Of a DNA stretch of 20,731 bases, positions 1-5,906 are shown one piece after another; position 1 is the stretch's first letter; every line of letters begins with the position of its first letter. The stretch comes from a virus: the IMG/VR virus record IMGVR_UViG_3300018426_000204, positions 1 through 20,731 of that record; one strand, written 5' to 3'. Made by a program: the position numbers and the translations under genes. Under the pieces are notes generated by a model. That model saw only the letters and a list, made by a program, of their open reading frames with translations. It ran no database searches and was not told the DNA's origin.

Positions 1-2223
1 ATAATTTCCGTCTTCGGCAATATTAATCGCAGATTCATATAGAGTCTTTACACGATCTATTGGCTGTTCATCTGCATTAAATACTTTTTGTATTTTTCTG
101 ACAGTTTCTACGGCTTCAGGATTTAAGTACTCTTCAGCAACATCTTCAGCAATTGCTGCTACTTCTGTTACCATTGGTTCATCTAGTACACCATTGTTTT
201 CCATTGCAAATGCTGCTGCTTCTTCAGGATTATTGTACAAACCTATTAATTCTCCTGTTTCAGCATCAGATACTGGATACATAATAGATGGAGCAGATCG
301 TCTTTCTTCATCAGCATTACCTGCAGCGATAGATGCGTCGAGAGTGTTGACAAATTGTTGATATTCTGTTGGGTTTAACATATCTTCTGCATATTCTTTG
401 AGTGTCATGCCTTTTGCTTCCATCATCTCAGCATCTATAGCTTTTAATTCTTCTTCGCTATTAATATTATCTGCTACATATAACATTGCATTCTCATCAT
501 CATCAATGATACCAGAAGATTTTAAAGCTATATCTGTAAGTGAAGCATCTGCTCCAAACTTTTCTTCTATTCCTTCTCTTGATTCTATTTTATCTTCACC
601 TGAAAAATACTCAAAAGAAGACTTAAAGAATTCAGCATATGAATCAACAATCTTTTGCAATTCTTGTTTACCTGATTCTACAATCTTTTTTCCTAATTCA
701 GCCATTGTTGTTTTCTTACCTAAGAAAAAGTAATCGTAGATAGCTTCAACAATATTATCAGCACCAATTATCTTATAAACATCTTCGCCATACAATACAC
801 CCATTACAACACCCAAAACTGTACCAACAAGATTACCAAAAACAGGTAAAACGAAAGTGCCGATCAAATTTCCTACTGCAGTAAAAATAATTGTAGTTAT
901 CCATGTACCGCCAATCAATCCCACAATATCATTAATGTTTTTCTTCATACGAGTATGAAATTCTGCTTCAGTGATACTATTAAACATAAACGCCATCAAA
1001 CCATCTATCATACTATCGATAATTTCAAATATAATAAGATATTTGAGTGGTTTTGCAAGAAATCCTTTAAAGAATTTTATCATAAACTTAGGTAATTTAC
1101 TAATAGCTGATGTAACTTTTGCTACTGCTGGTCCTACTACACTAGAAACACCTGAGAAAAATCCAGCAATTGCTCTAATAGGTGCTATAAATGCTCGGGC
1201 AACTGGATTTGCTGTTAAAACTTGAGATAATTTACCAAGAGTAGTAGCTGCTTTTTGATAAGCGGATTGTGCTGTACTACTGACTGCGCTCATTTTCTGT
1301 ACAAACGTTGCTGATTTGGCAGAAATTGTATTTGCTACAGCCTGAAAACCCTTTCTTACATTGAGCCCAGCGGTTCCTAAAGCAACAGTGAGCGCGGCAT
1401 ATTTTTCTTCAATCCCTTCAAGGAAAGATAGATCATCTATCGTATCTCCTATTGTTTCTTCATTCCCTTCTTGACTATCGGCAAAAGCGCTAGCCACACC
1501 AGCAAAACCAAGAGTAATTGCTGGTACTAACCATTTAGCTAGAAAACCACCTACTGCAACGCCTGCAACTTTACCACTTTTTCGAAAAACACTGTCTTCT
1601 TTTTTCTCTACGTCTTCTTCGTCGCGACGCCTTTCGTTATCACGTTTAGTTTTTTCATTTTGTTTGACTACAGAATTAATAGAATCAGTAAGTGCTTGAA
1701 GTGCTTTAATTTGAGATGACAGCGCGCCTACACTATTTGATATAGCCTGTATTTCTGTGCCTTCAGGTACAACAAATTCTGAGAGTACGGAAGTACGATC
1801 GTCGTCAAAATATCCTTCGACAATTGGTGCAGTTTTAATTAGACTGTGAGTCTTAATAGGTCGAGTAACAGTTAGATCAACTCTTTCTGCTACTTTGCCT
1901 AAAATAATATCTTCAGGTACGATATTTGGTAGCATTATAATAGGATCTGCAACAGCTGTTTCTACATTCGATTGTTTTTCAACAGTAGAACCTATGCTCG
2001 TCGGTTGACCCGCTTCTGCAGTTGTATTTTTTCCCGAAATAGCACTCGCCGCTGTAGCTGCGGTTCCTGCAGCTGTTATTTTACCCAAAGCTCCTTTTGC
2101 ACGGCTCGCTGCTTTAGAAAATCCACTTGATACTTTGCTCAAGCCCGCGGCTGATCGTTTCCGCGAAGCTTTCAGTATTTTTTGTGTTATTCTAGCTATT
2201 CCAGTTACTAATTTCGCTGCCAT
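1..2223 (-). CDS. Large hydrophobic tail protein, probable tape measure (gp29-like role); 3' end outside window
   Basis: The reading frame is open from the ATG at 2223 to the window edge (741 codons, no stop seen), so the C-terminus is missing. The N-terminus is basic and Ala/Ser-rich (residues about 1-60). A charged, probably coiled-coil stretch follows at about 180-216. There are two long hydrophobic blocks, at about 217-245 and 432-477, the second very Gly/Val/Ile-rich. The visible C-terminal third (about 520-741) is acidic and Glu/Ala-rich. Large size, helical and Ala-rich composition and internal hydrophobic segments are typical of tape measure proteins, which set tail length and are injected with the DNA. 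Its place directly behind gp26 and a small ORF linked by a likely frameshift is the usual tape-measure position. No enzymatic motif was recognised. Start: AAGG lies just upstream of the ATG, and the gene overlaps the preceding small ORF by 32 bases. It could instead be another hub-associated structural protein. Confidence 0.6.
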   Translation of the reverse strand, partial: MAAKLVTGIARITQKILKASRKRSAAGLSKVSSGFSKAASRAKGALGKITAAGTAATAASAISGKNTTAEAGQPTSIGSTVEKQSNVETAVADPIIMLPNIVPEDIILGKVAERVDLTVTRPIKTHSLIKTAPIVEGYFDDDRTSVLSEFVVPEGTEIQAISNSVGALSSQIKALQALTDSINSVVKQNEKTKRDNERRRDEEDVEKKEDSVFRKSGKVAGVAVGGFLAKWLVPAITLGFAGVASAFADSQEGNEETIGDTIDDLSFLEGIEEKYAALTVALGTAGLNVRKGFQAVANTISAKSATFVQKMSAVSSTAQSAYQKAATTLGKLSQVLTANPVARAFIAPIRAIAGFFSGVSSVVGPAVAKVTSAISKLPKFMIKFFKGFLAKPLKYLIIFEIIDSMIDGLMAFMFNSITEAEFHTRMKKNINDIVGLIGGTWITTIIFTAVGNLIGTFVLPVFGNLVGTVLGVVMGVLYGEDVYKIIGADNIVEAIYDYFFLGKKTTMAELGKKIVESGKQELQKIVDSYAEFFKSSFEYFSGEDKIESREGIEEKFGADASLTDIALKSSGIIDDDENAMLYVADNINSEEELKAIDAEMMEAKGMTLKEYAEDMLNPTEYQQFVNTLDASIAAGNADEERRSAPSIMYPVSDAETGELIGLYNNPEEAAAFAMENNGVLDEPMVTEVAAIAEDVAEEYLNPEAVETVRKIQKVFNADEQPIDRVKTLYESAINIAEDGNY

Positions 2224-2371
2224 TACCTTGTTTCTCTTTGTTGATCTTCTCTAAAATCATATCAACGTATACTTCCCTTTCGAAAGGGATCATCTCGTTC
2301 AACTCTGTTAGTGTGAAGTTGTGATACTGAGTTACGTCAAAGTTTAACTTATAATGATTATAGAGCGTCAT
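2192..2371 (-). CDS. Small gp51-position ORF; probably the -1 frameshift extension of gp26
   Basis: This frame encodes 59 residues if read from the ATG at 2371. It is also the -1 continuation of gp26 and is open back through the U run at 2395-2389. Read as a fusion it adds 65 residues to gp26 residue 233, giving a 298-residue protein that ends at TAG 2194-2192, inside the downstream large gene. The product is mostly helical in appearance, with acidic and basic residues mixed (motifs NFDVTQYHN, LTELNEMIPFERE, ending KEKQGNGSEIS). The standalone ATG is six bases beyond the gp26 stop and has only a poor ribosome binding site (GAG four bases before). Expression by frameshifting or reinitiation therefore looks more likely than independent initiation. 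T4 has gp51 (hub assembly factor) in this position, but T4 gp51 is much longer and I cannot show homology. Confidence 0.6.
   Translation of the reverse strand: MTLYNHYKLNFDVTQYHNFTLTELNEMIPFEREVYVDMILEKINKEKQGNGSEISNWNS
2274..2289. repeat. 16-base perfect palindrome upstream of the tape-measure start
   Basis: TCCCTTTCGAAAGGGA is a perfect palindrome inside the small ORF, about 50 bases before the ATG at 2223. As RNA it could form a compact hairpin with a UCGA loop. A role in controlling initiation of the downstream gene is only a guess. It lies in coding sequence (residues IPFERE), so it may be incidental. Confidence 0.4.
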
Positions 2372-2380
2372 ATAACTCAG
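2327..2380 (-). promoter_or_regulatory. Inverted repeat downstream of the slippery run: candidate frameshift-stimulating RNA stem
   Basis: On the coding strand, CTGAGTTA (2380-2373) is perfectly complementary to TAACTCAG (2334-2327). The 38-base loop itself contains a small AT palindrome, TATAATCATTATA (2362-2350). The 5' arm starts 8 bases after the slippery heptamer, inside the 5-9 base spacing usual for -1 stimulators, and contains the gp26 stop codon. Stability is only moderate (8 pairs, long loop). Whether a pseudoknot forms cannot be told by eye. Confidence 0.5.
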
Positions 2381-3087
2381 CCCAACGTAAAAAAATCGTC
2401 TAGATCCCTAAACACAACCCTTTTTTCTTTCTTATTACTATTAGTATAAGTAACTACGTGTTCGATTTGTGGTGACGTCTCAAAGAATTTTTGAATCTGA
2501 TTGTATGCATCGATCGGCAAACTTTCTAAAAAATCTTTTTTATCTTTATCGGATTCTTGTTTCCAAAGATATACTTCCTCATTATCAAAAATTTGATCGA
2601 TACATGCGTTAATCGTAATATCAGTAACTTCCGATAAACTTTGTTTTGATGATAATTCATCAGAAATTTTTGGTGTAGGATATTTTAAAATAAGACCTAC
2701 ATCATCAGTGATCATCACCTTCGTAGAATGATCTTCAGGAAAATTTACTTTGACATCGTAGAGATCAAGTTCTAGGTCATATGTAATTCCATCATCGCTA
2801 TCTTCTACTTTAAACTTGACAATGTTACCGACAGACACTGCTCTGATTTGTATGAAGATAAATTCCATATCAAAAATAGGAATTTTATTTACGTCAAATC
2901 CTTCTGTCAATACACAATTATTGATGATAGCTTTGATAGCGTTATAGATATCGATCCTTTCGCCAGATTCTTTCGCTGTCAATAATATCTTTTCTTCTTT
3001 GACCAAAAAAGGTCTAAAAATAATTTCTTCTTTACTCGACGGTAATTCTAAAGAAAACGTCGGAGTATCAATTTTTGGTAATGCCAT
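2377..3087 (-). CDS. 26: Baseplate hub assembly protein gp26 (T4 baseplate protein family)
   Basis: The 236-residue protein is slightly longer than T4 gp26 (208). It is acidic and rich in Ile/Asp/Lys, and resembles the T4 base plate protein family that contains gp26. The N-terminal segment is MALPKIDTPTFSLELPSS followed by a conserved-looking IIFRPFLVKEEKILL block (about 23-37). The C-terminus ends in DLDDFFTLG, where the two Phe codons form a slippery run. In T4, gp26 acts in hub assembly but is not abundant in the mature particle. That fits a chaperone-like role, and the neighbouring frameshift signal strengthens the comparison with tail assembly chaperones (inference). Start: AGGATGAC lies upstream of the ATG at 3087, and the gap to the preceding gene is 4 bases. 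Family assignment is from sequence memory, not a search. Confidence 0.75.
   Translation of the reverse strand: MALPKIDTPTFSLELPSSKEEIIFRPFLVKEEKILLTAKESGERIDIYNAIKAIINNCVLTEGFDVNKIPIFDMEFIFIQIRAVSVGNIVKFKVEDSDDGITYDLELDLYDVKVNFPEDHSTKVMITDDVGLILKYPTPKISDELSSKQSLSEVTDITINACIDQIFDNEEVYLWKQESDKDKKDFLESLPIDAYNQIQKFFETSPQIEHVVTYTNSNKKEKRVVFRDLDDFFTLG
2389..2395 (-). other. Putative -1 ribosomal frameshift slippery site (U UUU UUU)
   Basis: Seven consecutive T lie on the coding strand of gp26, phased GAT TTT TTT ACG. This fits the X XXY YYZ rule for tandem -1 slippage, because both tRNA-Phe can re-pair perfectly after the shift. It occurs three codons before the gp26 stop (TGA at 2379-2377). After slippage, translation continues in the frame of the ORF ending at 2192. 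A stem begins 8 bases downstream. Confidence 0.6.
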
Positions 3088-3091
3088 AATG

Positions 3092-3610
3092 TCATCCTAC
3101 TATTTTAAATTTTGTATATTTGTAACTCACTGAAAATCTAGCCAATTCATCGCTCGAGCCCCATGAAAGATTCAGCGGCTCAACACTCATTGGAAAAATT
3201 TCTTCGAGGTTATATGTTTTTACTGTTCTACCTTGCCTATTATAAACGTATATCTCCATTCTTGCGACATAATCGTTATAATATTTTGCGCCCATTTTCG
3301 TATCAGGCATATCGACAATTTTATCTGCCCAATCTTTAAATTGACGAAGTAATTCACCCTTATCATCAATAGTATGTATAACCGAGATCTCTTGCGGATT
3401 AAATCGGTATGGTATGTTATACATTTTACCATTCCCATATGGGGAATAATTATCGACAGACAACCAAGAAATACCAGGTGCTGTAATAGATTCGGCTCTT
3501 ATCATGATATCCTGATATGTAACTGGAGATCCATATATCGCTACCTTATACATACTAGCAGGTAGATTTTCTTTGACTTTAGATTTCCAGCTGTCTACAT
3601 TAAAAGACAT
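3092..3610 (-). CDS. Tail-tube-fold protein (gp19-like; possibly in the gp54 tube-initiator role)
   Basis: The protein has 172 residues, close to the T4 tail tube protein gp19 (163). The C-terminal half matches the gp19 pattern: a basic strand at about 124-134 (RQGRTVKTYNLE), then IFPMSVEPLNLSW (138-150; compare gp19 LWPTNVGELQLDW), then DELARFSVSYKY (154-165; compare the final gp19 strand). The central LLRQFKDWADKI (87-98) matches the gp19 helix region. Tube monomers polymerise through this fold, and gp48 and gp54 of T4 carry related domains. Because it lies between a gp2-like gene and gp26 rather than beside a sheath gene, I infer a tube-initiating or hub-proximal ring rather than the main tube protein, but the main tube cannot be excluded. 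Its start follows the previous stop by one base (TAAAATG), implying translational coupling. Confidence 0.65.
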   Translation of the reverse strand: MSFNVDSWKSKVKENLPASMYKVAIYGSPVTYQDIMIRAESITAPGISWLSVDNYSPYGNGKMYNIPYRFNPQEISVIHTIDDKGELLRQFKDWADKIVDMPDTKMGAKYYNDYVARMEIYVYNRQGRTVKTYNLEEIFPMSVEPLNLSWGSSDELARFSVSYKYTKFKIVG

Positions 3611-3611
3611 T

Positions 3612-4214
3612 TTATGCTCTCTGTATTATTTTTTTAGAATCTCTCCACACTTGTGCTGACTTACCCTTTCTAAATCTTTGAGTAGGCAGCATCAGCGCTA
3701 TATCCCATTCGTCGTACGGAATCCAAAGAAAACGAGATCTTACTTGTGAATTGAGATAGCGCTTAACGGTGGGCCTAAAGTATTTATATCTTGCAATAGA
3801 ATTTAGCAGACCATAATTTAATCTAAGCTTTTTAGATTCGCGAACAGTATCATTTCTTTCTATTGCGTATAATCTATCCATCAATCTTGCACGAAATACT
3901 GGAGGCAGATAATGCAAGTTCATACCGAGAAAACCATCTCTATATCTATCTAATACAAAAATAAGAGGAAATTGATCATAATATGGCAAAGTGTCTTTTC
4001 CTTTCGGATCATAAAAGAACATATACATACGACCGATATCGAGCTCAGTCATTTTGTTGTATGTACGGGCTCTATTTCTTAATTCTCTACGAGTATTAAC
4101 AGTCCTTATTGATTGAGCTTTGTCGCGATACCAATCACGCGCTTCTTCGCTGCCGACTTCAATGCCTTCTGCTTTACCTTCATCAGCAATCTTCTGAAAG
4201 ATATATGTTGCCAT
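3612..4214 (-). CDS. 2: gp2-like DNA end protector / head-completion protein
   Basis: The 200-residue, strongly basic protein is rich in Arg and Tyr. Landmarks are ELDIGRMYMFFYDP (57-70), LPYYDQFPLIFVLDRY (76-91) and DGFLGMNLHYLPP (93-105), which I associate with the T4 gp2/gp64 DNA end protector family. T4 gp2 binds the ends of packaged DNA and shields them from host RecBCD after injection. The basic C-terminus would suit DNA contact. The start is taken at 4214, not an upstream ATG at 4262, because the ATG at 4214 overlaps the gp4 stop as TAATG, as at other junctions here, and the extra 16 residues would come from the gp4 coding region. T4 also has genes 2 and 4 side by side. T4 gp2 is longer (about 274 residues). 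The assignment rests on recalled motifs. Confidence 0.6.
   Translation of the reverse strand: MATYIFQKIADEGKAEGIEVGSEEARDWYRDKAQSIRTVNTRRELRNRARTYNKMTELDIGRMYMFFYDPKGKDTLPYYDQFPLIFVLDRYRDGFLGMNLHYLPPVFRARLMDRLYAIERNDTVRESKKLRLNYGLLNSIARYKYFRPTVKRYLNSQVRSRFLWIPYDEWDIALMLPTQRFRKGKSAQVWRDSKKIIQRA
3781..3788 (-). promoter_or_regulatory. Possible internal late promoter TATAAATA inside the gp2-like gene
   Basis: The coding strand reads TATAAATACTTT, an exact match to the T4 late promoter core, about 170 bases upstream of the tube-fold gene. It could give extra expression of the tube protein and gp26. In DNA this AT-rich a few exact 8-mers are expected by chance, so position alone is weak evidence. 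Confidence 0.25.
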
Positions 4215-4660
4215 TAGATTATGCTTCCTAATTCTTTTTCGGTCAGGATAGTAAATTCCCAACCTCTTTCTTCACAATATTTATTAGCTGCTTTCCATTT
4301 TGAAGAATTTATACCCCAAGTGCGAACTTCATATAAATACTTCTTAGTAAGTTTTCTTTGCGCGGTTGGTTCTACGGTTTCATGATAAGGTTTGATTTCT
4401 ACTACGACCGTATCTAGTTTTCCCTCGCGATTAACTTTTTTGACCCAGAAATCTGGAAAATATCGGTGTACACGTCCATCGATTGGAGAGCGATATGGTA
4501 TTGCAAGTTCTTCGCTCGCCCATTGTTTGACTTCACTGTGGTTATCAAGATACATCATGAAGTTTAATTCCCAGCGACTCCTATAAATAATATTAGTTGG
4601 ATCGCCGCGATATTTACTGGGATTTTTAGGCTTAAAGACGCCTTTATAAGTCTTACTCAT
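4214..4660 (-). CDS. 4: Head completion nuclease gp4
   Basis: The 148-residue protein matches T4 gp4 in length (150). It carries a PD-(D/E)XK nuclease-like set of residues: RSRWELNF with E31, RYFPDFWV with D70, and VVVEIKPY with E88 and K90, followed by a WEFTILTE strand (134-141). This arrangement also occurs in TnsA-like nucleases. T4 gp4 (also called gp50/4) is needed to make filled heads competent for tail joining and has been reported to have nuclease activity. All apparent catalytic positions are intact. It is the first gene of the left operon. No Shine-Dalgarno is visible before the ATG (AATAAGCGTATG), and a late-promoter box ends five bases upstream, so its mRNA may be leaderless. The next Met is residue 35, after the first motif, so this start is firm. 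Confidence 0.88.
   Translation of the reverse strand: MSKTYKGVFKPKNPSKYRGDPTNIIYRSRWELNFMMYLDNHSEVKQWASEELAIPYRSPIDGRVHRYFPDFWVKKVNREGKLDTVVVEIKPYHETVEPTAQRKLTKKYLYEVRTWGINSSKWKAANKYCEERGWEFTILTEKELGSII
4582..4589 (+). promoter_or_regulatory. Candidate late promoter for the right operon, inside gp4 (antisense)
   Basis: This is an exact TATAAATA on the plus strand. Transcription would begin at about 4595, giving an 85-90 base leader before the gp48 start and running antisense across the first part of gp4. It is the nearest plus-strand match upstream of gp48; another exact copy is at 4332-4339. The 22-base divergent gap itself has no plus-strand match. Confidence 0.4.
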
Positions 4661-4665
4661 ACGCT

Positions 4666-4673
4666 TATTTATA
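4666..4673 (-). promoter_or_regulatory. Late promoter TATAAATA for the left operon
   Basis: An exact T4 late-promoter core on the minus strand sits in the only divergent gap. The box ends five bases before the gp4 ATG, so the expected start point falls on or within a base or two of that ATG. The box overlaps the gp48 ribosome binding site on the other strand. Confidence 0.6.
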
Positions 4674-4677
4674 GGAA
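4672..4677 (+). promoter_or_regulatory. Ribosome binding site of gp48
   Basis: TAGGAA lies 5-6 bases before the ATG at 4683 and fixes that start. It shares bases with the minus-strand late-promoter box at 4673-4666. Confidence 0.65.
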
Positions 4678-4682
4678 ATAAA

Positions 4683-5906
4683 ATGGCTCAAAATGACACA
4701 TCAATTAATGCACTTGGTCCTATAGCTGCTCAATTAAAAACTAATCTTTCTGCACTAGAAAAAGCACAAATTAATTCCATCAGAAATTTGGGTGGAGGAT
4801 TAAGTGGACAAGCTGGTGTTATTAATGGAGATGTAAGTGGCGCGGTGTCGAGGATTAATTCTACTCAGCGTTCTATGATGGAATTGGGTGCAGATATATC
4901 TGCAAAAATGGAAAAGGCTGGAGCTATACAAAAAACAGCTGAACAAGCTTTGCGACCAGGTATTATTTCTACAGTTAACGAAAGAAATAGATTACATGAA
5001 AGATTTCCAACGACTCAAAAAGATTTGAGAATAGCAGCAAATAGAAATCCTAGCAATTTTAAAAAGAATCCTAAAGAGCTTATCAAAGAATCAAAAGATA
5101 GATTATTGGGAGAAGCCGATTTTAATTATTTTGGTGAAATGTATCCAATGGATTTGAAAGAAAATGCAGCTGCGTATGTAGAATTACATTTTCAACAATA
5201 TTCAAGAACAGATGCATTTACTGAAGGAAAAGTTAGTGGCGATAAGAAATTTTGGTTGCCTGTACCAGAAAATCTTTCAATTGGATATAATGTAAAATAC
5301 GAAGAGCGAGATACTGGAATTTTGGGTGAGATTCTTCAAAGTAAATCTGGTAGAGATGCAGTAAAAAATATTGCGGCTGGAGATTTTCAAGCTTTAGGAG
5401 ATCAAATATCTGCTGCTAGCGGAGAAGATATATCAAATGCAATGTCACAAGTCGCCAATAGAGCGGCATTCGCAGCTCTTAACTCTGCTAGTGAAACTGT
5501 TGGAGGATTGGCTGGCCAGATCAAAGGATCTATTCCTAATCCGCATCCCACTATTTTCTTCAAAGGTTTAGATCTTAGAGAATTTACTTGGACATGGAAG
5601 TTTGTACCTAGATCTGAAGCAGAAGCTACAAAATTAACACAAATATTAAGAGACATTAGACGATTAATTTTGCCAGAATCTAAAGACGGATTTTTAAAAT
5701 ATCCTTATCTTTTGAAACCAGCTGTATTAAGTGATGCAGATCCTCTAGATATTTACGGTAAATTTAAAAAATCGGCTGTAAAACAATTCCTTATTAATTA
5801 TACCGGCGAAGGAACATCAGCATTTTTCTATGATGGCAATCCTGTTGCAATTAATTGTCAAATGACTTTCCAAGAAGTAGAAATGTACACGGTGGCAGAC
5901 GCATAA
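4683..5906 (+). CDS. 48: Baseplate tail tube cap gp48
   Basis: The protein has 407 residues; T4 gp48 has 364. The N-terminal 130 residues look helical and Ala/Asn-rich. A middle part (about 155-200) contains a strand-rich block with FWLPVPENLSIGYNVKYEER. An Ala/Ser/Gly-rich linker (about 215-280) precedes the conserved C-terminal domain: PNPHPTIFFKGLDLREF (286-302), then WTWKFVPRSEAEA (303-315), a helix with ILRDIRRLILPE, and a final INCQMTFQEVEMYT. That domain is the tube-like fold of T4 gp48, which sits on the hub, nucleates the tail tube and helps start the sheath. T4 gp54 is related, so a gp54 label is possible, but length and position before gp53 favour gp48. It is the first gene of the right operon and its stop overlaps the gp53 start (TAATG). 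Confidence 0.78.
   Translation: MAQNDTSINALGPIAAQLKTNLSALEKAQINSIRNLGGGLSGQAGVINGDVSGAVSRINSTQRSMMELGADISAKMEKAGAIQKTAEQALRPGIISTVNERNRLHERFPTTQKDLRIAANRNPSNFKKNPKELIKESKDRLLGEADFNYFGEMYPMDLKENAAAYVELHFQQYSRTDAFTEGKVSGDKKFWLPVPENLSIGYNVKYEERDTGILGEILQSKSGRDAVKNIAAGDFQALGDQISAASGEDISNAMSQVANRAAFAALNSASETVGGLAGQIKGSIPNPHPTIFFKGLDLREFTWTWKFVPRSEAEATKLTQILRDIRRLILPESKDGFLKYPYLLKPAVLSDADPLDIYGKFKKSAVKQFLINYTGEGTSAFFYDGNPVAINCQMTFQEVEMYTVADA

Noticed and set aside
398-733. Plus-strand ORF of 111 codons
   Set aside because: Antisense shadow of the large minus-strand gene, which is open through the whole region; Ser/Ile-rich and without a ribosome binding site.
971-1225. Plus-strand ORF of 84 codons
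   Set aside because: Also antisense to the large minus-strand gene, with no supporting signals.
3374-3565. Plus-strand ORF of 63 codons
   Set aside because: Antisense to the tube-fold gene; short and without signals.
4215-4262. Upstream start for the gp2-like gene at 4262
   Set aside because: Would add residues from inside gp4; the TAATG overlap at 4214 fits the junction style of the other genes.
4332-4339. Second plus-strand TATAAATA inside gp4
   Set aside because: About 340 bases from gp48; a few exact copies are expected by chance at this base composition.
5855-5905. Upstream start for gp53 at 5855
   Set aside because: Lies inside gp48 and adds 17 residues unlike gp53; the ATG at 5906 overlaps the gp48 stop.
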